NCBI GenBank assembly: GCA_017411905.1
Contig: JAFQPB010000006.1
Location: forward strand, 1 to 12,135
DNA from: Oscillospiraceae bacterium
GTDB lineage: Bacteria; Bacillota_A; Clostridia; Oscillospirales; Oscillospiraceae
Direction: 5' to 3'
DNA length: 12,135 bases
Below are positions 5,545 through 12,135 of this stretch, piece after piece; the stretch's first letter is position 1; each line of letters starts with the position of its first letter. Under the pieces are notes generated by a model, which worked only from the letters and a program-made list of their open reading frames with translations, was not told the origin of the DNA and did not search any database. Position numbers and translations under genes: made by a program.

Positions 5545-6356
5545 TGTGGAGTTTGAATTTTATAAGTGAAGAAGACTTTACAAACCACGTAAAAGAAACA
5601 ATCAAACAGTACGACAAAAAACTGGAATCTTTCGATTTGAAACGGTTTAATAAGAATCTTATTGACCCGATTAAGCTCATTTTTGATAAGACGGTATACC
5701 ATTCTACATGGGACGAAATTGTCAGCAACGAGATATTCCGTCAAAGGGACAAGTCAAACAATAACGACATTGGATACTTCCATCAGCGGATTTTTCAGTA
5801 CGTAACAAACTGCCGTGTTCCGCCAAATGGTGAGGACGGCGGCTGGGATGTAATTTATCAAAATTCCGATGGTATTGCCATTCCTGATGCTGGAATTGTG
5901 CATACCGTTTATGTCGAAATGAAGAATAAGCATAATACGATGAATGATGCTTCTGCAGGAAAGACATTTATTAAGATGCAAAATCAGTTGTTAAATGATG
6001 ACGATTGCGCTTGTTTTTTAGTCGAAGCAATTGCAAAGCGTTCGCAAAATATCAAATGGGAAACTACTGTTGACAAAAAGAAAGTAGGACATAAGCTGAT
6101 TCGTAGAGTTAGCTTGGATCAGTTTTATGCCCTTGTTACTGGACAGGAAGACGCTTTCTACCAAATGTGTATGGTTCTGCCGCTAATTATTGAAAAAGCT
6201 GTAAAGGAACTTGAAGAGAGCATTGTCCCTCACGATACGGTTATTGACGAACTTAGAGCTATGGCAAGTGAACAGAATACTGAATCGATTGATTTGGCAA
6301 TCGCAATGGCTGCATATATGCTTGGCTTTGGAACCTATACGGGATTTGCCAAATAA
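5544..6356 (+). CDS. Type II restriction endonuclease, Eco47II family
   Basis: A 270-aa protein that I recognise as resembling the Eco47II restriction endonuclease family (Sau96I-like specificity, GGNCC). The N-terminal part FISEEDFTNHVKETIKQY, the IDPIKLIFDK segment (40-49) and EIFRQRDKSNNNDIGYFHQ (63-81) are characteristic. A PD-(D/E)xK-type active site is visible: Asp102 in GGWDVIY, then Glu125-x-Lys127 in VYVEMKNKHNT. It would cut DNA lacking the modification made by the upstream methyltransferase, defending against phages and plasmids and making the operon hard to lose. The ATG at 5544 overlaps the methyltransferase stop (TAATG), so methylase is made first. The length is close to family members and I see no frameshift, so the gene looks functional. 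Base use is A/T-rich like its partner. The exact target remains inferred. Confidence 0.85.
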   Translation: MWSLNFISEEDFTNHVKETIKQYDKKLESFDLKRFNKNLIDPIKLIFDKTVYHSTWDEIVSNEIFRQRDKSNNNDIGYFHQRIFQYVTNCRVPPNGEDGGWDVIYQNSDGIAIPDAGIVHTVYVEMKNKHNTMNDASAGKTFIKMQNQLLNDDDCACFLVEAIAKRSQNIKWETTVDKKKVGHKLIRRVSLDQFYALVTGQEDAFYQMCMVLPLIIEKAVKELEESIVPHDTVIDELRAMASEQNTESIDLAIAMAAYMLGFGTYTGFAK

Positions 6357-6365
6357 AAGGATTAG

Positions 6366-6395
6366 CGCACCTGTCAGTAACGACAGGTGCGTTTT
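6366..6395 (+). terminator. Rho-independent terminator of the R-M operon
   Basis: A perfect 10-bp stem CGCACCTGTC (6366-6375) / GACAGGTGCG (6382-6391), with loop AGTAAC, is followed by TTTT. It lies nine bases after the endonuclease stop. It separates the restriction-modification transcript from the RNA gene that starts near 6481. Confidence 0.9.
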
Positions 6396-6445
6396 GACAT
6401 TTCGGTGAATAGTGCGAGATTCTATAGAAAATATGCAAAATATAC

Positions 6446-6474
6446 TTGAATATTCATAAATACTGTGATAATAT
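6446..6474 (+). promoter_or_regulatory. Promoter of the OLE RNA - oapA - dxs unit
   Basis: TTGAAT (6446-6451), a 17-bp spacer, then TAATAT (6469-6474), in an A+T-rich stretch that follows the terminator. The predicted start, about seven bases downstream, is 6481. That is exactly the first base of the terminal stem of the RNA, which supports both calls. Confidence 0.65.
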
Positions 6475-6480
6475 ACACTT

Positions 6481-7098
6481 TGACGGTGCAGTATCCTAGT
6501 CAGACCGATCACCTCCCAGGTAGGGCCTAAAAATCCTATGAAGGGCATATCGATGAAGTCCCTTGTGTCTGCTTTTTACGCCCAGTTTAGGGTGGATGCT
6601 GGGGGTTAAGGTTCCCGGGCGCACGCCAATGGCATGGCGTATACGACCCGGTTACCGTGGAGACCTGGTGTTGTGCGACGACGGTAAAGCTTTCGCCTTT
6701 GCGGAAACGCCGATCGCGTACGAGCCTGGTATGAACCTGCAAGGCAGTGCGCAGAATCGTGTGCTGTGTGCAGTGTAGCCTGCCTTGAGTGAGTATGCGG
6801 GGAAAAAGGAGCCGCCGGTATGTGTTTGATGGCCACAGACACTTCCGGAATTGCCTTTGGAAACCATCCTTGCAAAAGAGGCTAAGGGGTGACTTGCGCT
6901 GCAGTGGAAAACACCTAGGCTGTCGTAATTGGGCAGACAGGGGATTACAGTACGGACTCAGTGGCAATCGGGTACTCACTCCGGCAACAAGTGAGCGCGC
7001 GGATCAAACGGAAACTGCCTGCACGGCAACGGCAGGTTCTGTGCGGTGAAAAACAACTCGACCTAAGCCGTAAGATTTATCCTGTCTGCTGCCGTCAT
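6481..7098 (+). ncRNA. ole: OLE RNA (ornate, large, extremophilic), about 618 nt
   Basis: A stretch of about 650 bases between the terminator and the next gene has no convincing protein gene but is GC-rich and highly structured. Its two ends pair: TGACGG (6481-6486) with CCGTCA (7092-7097), and GCAG (6488-6491) with CTGC (7086-7089), closing one large domain. Inside I see an ACGCCA/TGGCGT hairpin (6623-6640) extended by CCGGG/CCCGG (6615-6619/6647-6651), and GCG-GAAA-CGC with a GNRA loop (6701-6710). There are also CAAGGCAG/CTGCCTTG (6740-6747/6780-6787), CTCACT/AGTGAG (6975-6980/6990-6995) and CCTGC/GCAGG (7018-7022/7032-7036). The size (about 600 nt), the adjacent membrane protein with a DxxxD motif, and the following dxs, tlyA, argR and recN genes all match the known OLE RNA locus. 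OLE forms a membrane-located complex with OapA and is linked to stress tolerance in Halalkalibacterium halodurans. No U-run follows the closing stem, so the RNA is probably cut from a longer transcript. I did not compare primary sequence with the family model. Confidence 0.85.
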
Positions 7099-7126
7099 TA
7101 TTATAAAGAATTAAGAGGGATCAAAC

Positions 7127-7705
7127 GTGTCAAAGTCCGAGTCAGACAGTAGAAAAAAAGGGAAACAAACAAGAGTAAAGTGGATCATTACCATCTTTTT
7201 GCTGACGATCGCCATCTCTGCCACGATTTCTTTTTGTTCTTCGCTTTTGATGGAAGCGAGCACAATGGCGGTTGCATTTTTGATTTTGCTGCTTATTGTG
7301 CTGATCGGTATTATCTTTGATATTATCGGTGTGGCGGTTACCTCTGCCGACGAAAAACCCTTCCATTCTATGGCTGCCCGGAAGGTGTCGGGCGCGCAGG
7401 AGGCTATTCGGCTGCTGCGAAAGGCCGATAAGGTCAGCAGTATTTGCTGCGATGTCATCGGTGATATTTGCGGCGTTGTTTCCGGTAGTGCATCTGCTGC
7501 CATTGTGACACAGATCCTCAGTAATTTTGATTTTTCCATCCCTCAGCTGATCTCTTTGGGGATGTCTGCTTTGGTGGCAGGCTTGACCGTTGGCGGCAAA
7601 GCCATCGGAAAGGGGCTCGCCATCGGCTCCAGTACGCAGATCGTCCATCTTGTAGGTAAGGTGATCTGGAGCGTTTCTCATATGTTTCAGAAAAAAGATA
7701 GGTAG
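7127..7705 (+). CDS. oapA: OLE-associated membrane protein OapA
   Basis: A 192-aa integral membrane protein, the known partner that binds OLE RNA and holds it at the membrane. A basic, polar N-terminus (residues 1-18, rich in Lys/Arg/Ser) precedes hydrophobic segments at about 18-40, 47-73, 107-131 and 138-160. The connecting region DEKPFHSMAARKVSGAQEAI (75-94) and LLRKADK form a charged, partly basic loop. The DxxxD motif described for OapA is visible as Asp109-Val-Ile-Gly-Asp113. The start is GTG 7127 with GAGGGA six bases upstream. The gene begins 28 bases after the RNA's closing stem and ends nine bases before dxs, so RNA, partner and dxs look co-transcribed. Identification rests on topology, the motif and the position next to the RNA; an unrelated membrane protein is unlikely given all three. 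Confidence 0.85.
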   Translation: MSKSESDSRKKGKQTRVKWIITIFLLTIAISATISFCSSLLMEASTMAVAFLILLLIVLIGIIFDIIGVAVTSADEKPFHSMAARKVSGAQEAIRLLRKADKVSSICCDVIGDICGVVSGSASAAIVTQILSNFDFSIPQLISLGMSALVAGLTVGGKAIGKGLAIGSSTQIVHLVGKVIWSVSHMFQKKDR

Positions 7706-7714
7706 GGATTACTT

Positions 7715-9562
7715 GTGAGTATTTTGGACAGCATCCGCTGCCATCGGGATTTATTAAATCTGACCGATGCACAGCGGGAGACCCTTTGCAGCGAGCTGCG
7801 GGCATACCTTGTGGAAAATGTAGCCCGCACGGGTGGTCATGTTGCCTCCAATTTAGGTGTCGTAGAGCTGACGGTGGCTTTGGAGACCGTCTTTGATACT
7901 GCCGTTGACCGTCTGGTGTTTGACGTAGGTCATCAGTCTTATATCCATAAGCTGCTGACCGGCCGCCAGACGGATTTTTCCATGCTGCGGCAATATGGCG
8001 GCATCGCCGGCTTTCCGAAGCCTACAGAAAGTGATAGCGATGCTTTTACGGCAGGTCACGCATCCAGCTCTGTGTCCATTGCCTTGGGGATGGCGCGGGC
8101 GCGGACACTGCAAAAGCAGGACTATAATGTGATCGCCCTGATCGGTGACGGTGCGGCTACCGGCGGCCTTGCCTTTGAGGGGCTTAATGACGCGGCGGAC
8201 AGTAAGGAGCCGCTGATCGTGATCCTGAATGATAACGAACTGTCAATTGATAAAAATGTGGGCGGTCTTGCAAAGCATCTTTCTGCGCTCCGTACCCGGG
8301 ATAAATATCTCGGTTTTAAGCAGCAATATCGGCACTTTATCCTACGAATTCCGGGTGGTAAAGCTATTTATCGGTTTACCCATAACTTAAAAGAGCGGGT
8401 TCGGCGGATGCTGCTGCCTACCACCGTTTTTGAAAATATGGGCTTTGCCTATTTTGGCCCGGTGGACGGTCACGATTTACCAAAGCTTATCTCTCTATTC
8501 CGTAGGGCAAAAGAAATGCGCGCACCGGTGGTTATCCACGTGGTGACCCAAAAGGGGAAAGGCTATGCCCCTGCGGAGGAACACCCAAAGCTATTCCACG
8601 GCATCGGAAAATTTGATGTCCAGACCGGTGAACCGCTAAAAAAATCTGCCCCCACATTCTCTGATGCTTTCGGAGAGACGATGGTGGAGCTGGCACAGAA
8701 AAATGATAAGGTCTGCGCCATTACGGCGGCAATGCCCGGCGGTACCGGCCTTTTGGATTTCAAGGCAAAGTACCCTAAACGGCTTTTCGATGTAGGTATT
8801 GCGGAGGGACACGCGGTGTCTATGGCCGGCGGTCTTGCAAAGCAGGGGATGATTCCCGTATTTGCGGTCTATTCCACCTTCCTGCAGCGAGGCTATGATA
8901 TGCTGCTGCAGGACATAGGCCTGCAAAAGCTTCACGCCATTTTTGCCGTAGACCGGGCAGGCCTTGTAGGCGAGGACGGCGAGACCCATCACGGTGTATT
9001 TGATGTGGGCTATTTGCGGCACTGTCCCGGTATGCAGATCCTCTGTCCCGCTTCCCGGCAGGAGCTTAAAGAAATGCTTATTTGGGCGGTGGAAGAACAC
9101 AGCGGCCCGGTGGCCATTCGCTATCCCAGGGGGGGAGACCGGTGCTATACAGGCTCAGCTTGGGAGAAAGGACAGGTATGCGTCCACAGCGAGGGAAAAA
9201 ACGCAGTACTCATTACCTATGGTGTACTGACGGATAATGTATTGCAGGCAAAGGATATATTGCAGAAAAAGGGCATTTCCGTGACGGTTTTACGGCTTTT
9301 GTCCCTTGCGCCTCTGCCTGTTAAGGAAATTCTGGCTTATATTTCGCCAGATATGCCAGTGTGCATTTTGGAAGAGACAATGGCATCCTGCGGTGTGGGT
9401 AATGTGCTGGCGCAGGCACTTGCCGGATGCCGCGTATATGAGAAAAATCTTGGTGAGCAATACGTACCCCACGGAGACCTGCAGACCTTATATCGCCACT
9501 GCGGTCTGGATGGGGAGAGCATTGCGGATTTTGTGCAGGAGGTGTGCGGCCTTGAAGGTTAA
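7715..9562 (+). CDS. dxs: 1-deoxy-D-xylulose-5-phosphate synthase
   Basis: A 615-aa thiamine-diphosphate enzyme that condenses pyruvate and glyceraldehyde 3-phosphate in the first step of the MEP isoprenoid pathway; its product also feeds thiamine and pyridoxal synthesis. Visible features are GGHVASNLGVVELT (40-53) with the active-site His42, VGHQSYIHKLLTGR (71-84) and the ThDP/Mg motif GDGAATGG (144-151) ending at NDN (172-174). The transketolase-type pyrimidine domain holds Glu364 in GIAEGHAVSMAGG and DRAGLVGEDGETHHG (413-427). A C-terminal transketolase domain follows with RYPRGG (469-474). The length is normal for the family. The GTG start at 7715 lies nine bases after the oapA stop, with GGTAGGG upstream. 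Its place behind OLE/oapA reproduces the known association of OLE with isoprenoid genes. Confidence 0.97.
   Translation: MSILDSIRCHRDLLNLTDAQRETLCSELRAYLVENVARTGGHVASNLGVVELTVALETVFDTAVDRLVFDVGHQSYIHKLLTGRQTDFSMLRQYGGIAGFPKPTESDSDAFTAGHASSSVSIALGMARARTLQKQDYNVIALIGDGAATGGLAFEGLNDAADSKEPLIVILNDNELSIDKNVGGLAKHLSALRTRDKYLGFKQQYRHFILRIPGGKAIYRFTHNLKERVRRMLLPTTVFENMGFAYFGPVDGHDLPKLISLFRRAKEMRAPVVIHVVTQKGKGYAPAEEHPKLFHGIGKFDVQTGEPLKKSAPTFSDAFGETMVELAQKNDKVCAITAAMPGGTGLLDFKAKYPKRLFDVGIAEGHAVSMAGGLAKQGMIPVFAVYSTFLQRGYDMLLQDIGLQKLHAIFAVDRAGLVGEDGETHHGVFDVGYLRHCPGMQILCPASRQELKEMLIWAVEEHSGPVAIRYPRGGDRCYTGSAWEKGQVCVHSEGKNAVLITYGVLTDNVLQAKDILQKKGISVTVLRLLSLAPLPVKEILAYISPDMPVCILEETMASCGVGNVLAQALAGCRVYEKNLGEQYVPHGDLQTLYRHCGLDGESIADFVQEVCGLEG
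9537..9544 (+). promoter_or_regulatory. Shine-Dalgarno site setting the tlyA TTG start
   Basis: AGGAGGTG lies inside the end of dxs, seven bases before TTG 9552. It makes TTG 9552 the start, although that frame stays open much further upstream, to at least 9306. Confidence 0.75.
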
Positions 9563-10355
9563 AAAGAGATTGGATGTTCTGCTGACAGAGCAAGGCTATG
9601 CAGACTCCCGCGCCAAGGCACAGGCTATCATTATGAGCGGCCTTGTGTATGTAAACGGACAGAAGGCGGATAAGCCCGGAATGTCCTTTGAAGAGACGGT
9701 GCAGTTAGAGGTACGGGGTGCTGCCTGCCCCTATGTGAGCCGCGGCGGTTTGAAGCTGGAAAAAGCGCTCCGGGATTTTGGTGTAGATCCCACCGGCTAT
9801 GTTTGCAGTGACTCCGGCGCTTCCACCGGAGGGTTTACGGATTGCCTGCTGCAGCAAGGCGCAAAAAAAGTATTTGCCATTGATGTAGGCTACGGACAGT
9901 TAGACTGGAAGATTCGCTCCGATCCCCGTGTAGTAGTTATGGAGCGCACCAATGTGCGCTATGTGACACCAGAGGAGCTGGGTGAACCGCTTGACCTTTC
10001 CGTAGTGGATGTAAGCTTTATTTCCCTGCGGATCGTATTGCCCGTAATCAAGACCTTTTTGAAGCCCACCGGACAGGTGCTATGCCTTATTAAGCCCCAG
10101 TTTGAAGCGGGAAAAGAAAAGGTAGGCAAAAAGGGCGTTGTCCGTGACCCGGCAGTCCATAAGGAAGTGCTGGATGATTTCATTGCCCTGACGAAAGAGA
10201 TCGGCTTTACCATTTTGGGAATGACCTTCTCCCCGGTAAAAGGCCCGGAGGGGAATATTGAATTTTTGGCGCACCTGACGCTGGATGACAAGCCGGGTAT
10301 TATCCCGGATACAGAAGCGTTGGTATCTGCCGCCCACGATACACTAAAGGGGTGA
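9552..10355 (+). CDS. tlyA: TlyA-family rRNA 2'-O-methyltransferase (YqxC-like)
   Basis: A 267-aa protein combining an N-terminal S4 RNA-binding domain (RLDVLLTEQGYADSRAKAQA through LVYVNGQ, residues 6-37) with a FtsJ/RrmJ-type SAM methyltransferase. Family members methylate ribose 2'-O positions of cytidines in 16S and/or 23S rRNA, and this affects capreomycin sensitivity. The SAM-binding loop is SDSGASTGGF (86-95) and the catalytic K-D-K-E tetrad is visible as Lys68, Asp153, Lys181 and Glu237. I choose TTG 9552 because of the AGGAGGTG site and because the S4 domain begins directly after it; the longer frame back to 9306 only overlaps dxs. It overlaps dxs by 11 bases and is followed by nadK after four bases, indicating tight co-translation. 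Whether it targets both subunits or only one is not readable here. Confidence 0.93.
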   Translation: MKVKKRLDVLLTEQGYADSRAKAQAIIMSGLVYVNGQKADKPGMSFEETVQLEVRGAACPYVSRGGLKLEKALRDFGVDPTGYVCSDSGASTGGFTDCLLQQGAKKVFAIDVGYGQLDWKIRSDPRVVVMERTNVRYVTPEELGEPLDLSVVDVSFISLRIVLPVIKTFLKPTGQVLCLIKPQFEAGKEKVGKKGVVRDPAVHKEVLDDFIALTKEIGFTILGMTFSPVKGPEGNIEFLAHLTLDDKPGIIPDTEALVSAAHDTLKG

Positions 10356-10359
10356 AAGA

Positions 10360-11223
10360 ATGAAAAAGATAATCCTTACCCCCAATCCCTACCGGGATAA
10401 GAATTTCAGTGCAGTCCGTACAGCGCGGGATATTTTGCAAAAAGCCGGGTTTGATGTGAAGATATGCCTGCCCTTTGAGCTGGAGCGCACATCCGACCTG
10501 CCCCGGGATATTCGGTTTCACAGACTGGATCGGGAGCTTCCCGGTGCATTTATGGTGGTCTGCTTTGGCGGCGATGGTACCATTCTCCATATGGCAAAGG
10601 CTGCCACCCGGCAGGGCGTGCCGATTTTAGGCGTGAATATGGGAACGCTGGGCTTTATGGCGGAGCTGGAAAGCAGTGAGCTTTCTATGCTGGGGAAGCT
10701 TGCTGCCGGAGAATATACGCTGGATGAGCGTATGATGCTGGACGTGACGGTCTATTGGGACAGAGATATTATTTTCCACGATATTTGTCTTAACGACGTG
10801 GTGGTGACCAAGGGTGCGGTGGCGCGTATCGTCCATCTGAATGTCCGCTTTGATGATATTCAGGCGATGGAATGTAACGGCGACGGCATCATTGTGGCCA
10901 CGCCTACCGGCTCAACGGCTTATAATCTTTCTGCCGGCGGCCCGGTGGTGGAGCCGGAGGCGGCCAACATAATTATTACCCCCATTTGCGCTCACGATAT
11001 GGTAAGCCGCAGCATCGTGGCATCTGATAAGCGGGTGATCTCGGTGGAGCTGACCCAAAACACCCGCCGCAGTGCGTACCTTTCCGTAGACGGCGGCAAG
11101 GCTCTGCGCATCAACGCCGGAGATATTACCACCGTAAAGCGTTCCCAGCTGAAGACTAAGTTGGTGCGGCTCAAGGATCGCAGCTTTTATGATGTAATCA
11201 ACCAAAAATTTAGAAATAATTGA
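10360..11223 (+). CDS. nadK: NAD kinase
   Basis: A 287-aa cytoplasmic enzyme that phosphorylates NAD to NADP, setting the supply of NADPH; the MEP pathway begun by dxs consumes NADPH in its second step. The signature GGDGT is at residues 70-74, NMGTLGF at 93-99, LNDVVV at 144-149, and the glycine-rich substrate site GDGIIVATPTGSTAYNLSAG at 174-193. The length fits bacterial NAD kinases. ATG 10360 follows GGGGTGAAAGA and lies four bases after the tlyA stop. This order (dxs, tlyA/yqxC, nadK, argR, recN) is common in clostridia. No promoter or terminator is visible within the cluster, so expression probably depends on upstream promoters. Confidence 0.96.
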   Translation: MKKIILTPNPYRDKNFSAVRTARDILQKAGFDVKICLPFELERTSDLPRDIRFHRLDRELPGAFMVVCFGGDGTILHMAKAATRQGVPILGVNMGTLGFMAELESSELSMLGKLAAGEYTLDERMMLDVTVYWDRDIIFHDICLNDVVVTKGAVARIVHLNVRFDDIQAMECNGDGIIVATPTGSTAYNLSAGGPVVEPEAANIIITPICAHDMVSRSIVASDKRVISVELTQNTRRSAYLSVDGGKALRINAGDITTVKRSQLKTKLVRLKDRSFYDVINQKFRNN

Positions 11224-11233
11224 GGTAATTGCC

Positions 11234-11686
11234 GTGAAAAGTAAGAGACAGGCAAAAATAATAGAGATCATCACCACCCGCAATGTGGAGACCCAGGAGC
11301 AGCTTTTGGAGGCTCTGCAGGCAGAGGGGTTTAACAGTACGCAGGCAACCATTTCCCGAGATATTAAGGAGCTTCGGATCGTAAAGGAACTGTCAAATCT
11401 CGGTACATACCGTTATGCGGCATCCTCCGGGGAGGTGGGCAATTCCTTTACTGCAAGACTCAATAAGATTTTTCGGGAATGTGTGGTCAGCTATGACTAC
11501 GCCCAAAATATTATTGTCATCCGCACACTGCCCGGCCTGGCCTCTGCTGCCGGTTCTGCCGTTGATGCGATGAGCCTGAGTACCGTTGTTGGCTCTATTT
11601 CCGGTGACGATACAGTGATGATCGTTATGCGGGATACCAATGCGGCCGCGGCATTTTGCGGTGAGATCAAGAATTTGATTGGCTGA
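11234..11686 (+). CDS. argR: Arginine repressor ArgR/AhrC
   Basis: A 150-aa transcription regulator that, as a hexamer with bound L-arginine, represses arginine biosynthesis and activates catabolism. The N-terminal winged helix contains NSTQATISRDIKELRIVK (residues 34-51), with the characteristic SR of the recognition helix. The C-terminal oligomerisation/arginine-binding domain shows TLPGLASAAGSAVDAM (98-113) and GSISGDDTVMIV (120-131), where Asp125-Asp126 are expected to bind arginine. The length is standard. The GTG start at 11234 has GAGGT seven bases upstream and is 10 bases after the nadK stop. The position before recN is conserved across Firmicutes and does not itself imply a link between arginine control and DNA repair. 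Confidence 0.95.
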   Translation: MKSKRQAKIIEIITTRNVETQEQLLEALQAEGFNSTQATISRDIKELRIVKELSNLGTYRYAASSGEVGNSFTARLNKIFRECVVSYDYAQNIIVIRTLPGLASAAGSAVDAMSLSTVVGSISGDDTVMIVMRDTNAAAAFCGEIKNLIG

Positions 11687-11702
11687 GCCGGAGGGAAAAA
11701 GT

Positions 11703-12135
11703 ATGCTGCGTGTGCTGCATATTGAAAATATCGCGGTGATCGAGAGTGCGGAAATTGCCTTTGACAAGGGTTTTAATGTCCTCACCGGTGAGACCGGCGC
11801 AGGTAAATCCATCGTGATCGATGCCATTTCTGCCATTATCGGTGAGCGCGCTTACCGGGATATGATCCGCACCGGCACGGAAAAGGCTTCTGTACAGGCT
11901 GTGTTTTCTGATGTACCGAAGCTTTCTTGGTTCGGAGAGAATGGGGTGCCCTATGAAGCGGAGACGGTCATTCAGCGGGAGATATTTTTAGACGGCAGAA
12001 ATGTATGCCGGGTCAACGGAAGTCTTGTTTCCGTTTCCGTTTTGCGGAAGCTGGGACGGCTGCTGATTGACATTCACGGACAGCACGACAGCGCATCCCT
12101 GTTTGACGAAAACAGTCATCTGCAATTTTTGGATG
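11703..12135 (+). CDS. recN: DNA repair protein RecN, N-terminal part (runs off the window)
   Basis: The first 144 residues of an SMC-like ATPase that acts early at DNA double-strand breaks. The N-terminus reads MLRVLHIENIAVIESAEIAF, with the Walker A motif GETGAGKS at residues 29-36 and the RecN-typical IDIHGQHDSASLFD at about 122-135. ATG 11703 is preceded by GGAGGG and lies 16 bases after the argR stop. No stop codon appears before the window end; a full protein of about 550 residues is expected, with the coiled coil and Walker B outside. recN is SOS-controlled in several bacteria, but no LexA-like box is visible directly upstream, so here it may follow the operon. Confidence 0.95.
   Translation, partial: MLRVLHIENIAVIESAEIAFDKGFNVLTGETGAGKSIVIDAISAIIGERAYRDMIRTGTEKASVQAVFSDVPKLSWFGENGVPYEAETVIQREIFLDGRNVCRVNGSLVSVSVLRKLGRLLIDIHGQHDSASLFDENSHLQFLD

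Noticed and set aside
6563..7049. Several open frames of 71-130 codons on both strands between the terminator and oapA
   Set aside because: They overlap each other in different frames, lack good ribosome sites and recognisable domains, and lie in a region whose pairing and context identify it as a structured RNA.
9306..9551. N-terminal extension of the TlyA frame
   Set aside because: It overlaps conserved dxs coding sequence in another frame; the S4 domain starts right after TTG 9552, which has its own AGGAGGTG site.
1..12135. CRISPR arrays, tRNA genes, integrase or transposase genes near the R-M system
   Set aside because: I see no regularly spaced repeats, no tRNA cloverleaf (apart from the tmRNA 5' half) and no recombinase-like protein; any transfer of the R-M genes left no mobile gene here.

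Overview
The window looks like a chromosomal segment of a low-to-moderate GC Firmicute, most likely an anaerobic, gut-type member of the Clostridia. This rests on strong GGAGG-type ribosome sites, sigma-70/SigA promoters, a Gram-positive-type LexA box, frequent GTG/TTG starts, a clostridial-type tmRNA, and a downstream gene order (dxs, tlyA, nadK, argR, recN) typical of Firmicutes. The organism assignment is inference; no rRNA is present.

Left part (1-1951, minus strand). This is a ribosome-rescue locus. smpB (TTG start, 1247-786) is followed one base later by a cyclophilin-type prolyl isomerase (784-248). Next come an imperfect inverted repeat of a dispersed-repeat type (148-241) and the 5' end of ssrA/tmRNA (105 to 1, running off the window). 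Upstream of smpB, on the same strand, is a HAD-superfamily hydrolase (1951-1292).

Middle-left (2015-4118, plus strand). A consensus promoter with a LexA-like box between its -35 and -10 drives a three-gene operon. The genes are a 90-aa small protein, a Y-family DNA polymerase (dinB; start overlaps the previous stop) and a Nudix hydrolase. It reads as an SOS-controlled translesion/nucleotide-pool module.

Middle (4119-6395). A visibly more A+T-rich type II restriction-modification system: a C5-cytosine methyltransferase with an N-terminal Cro/C1-type HTH domain, overlapping by one base an Eco47II-family PD-(D/E)xK endonuclease. It has its own promoter, a candidate operator array and a strong rho-independent terminator. 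It is probably an acquired island.

Right part (6446-12135). A promoter at 6446-6474 starts a roughly 618-nt region with no convincing gene, whose two ends pair with each other. It is followed directly by a small membrane protein with a DxxxD motif, then dxs, tlyA, nadK, argR and recN, tightly packed. RNA length, position, partner protein and neighbours all match the OLE (ornate, large, extremophilic) RNA with its partner OapA. This is the most notable content of the window: a large structured bacterial ncRNA of still poorly understood function, with its membrane protein at the head of an isoprenoid/rRNA-methylation/NADP/arginine-regulator/DNA-repair operon, here placed directly behind a restriction-modification system. 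No internal terminator is visible between the RNA and recN, so one long transcript is plausible.
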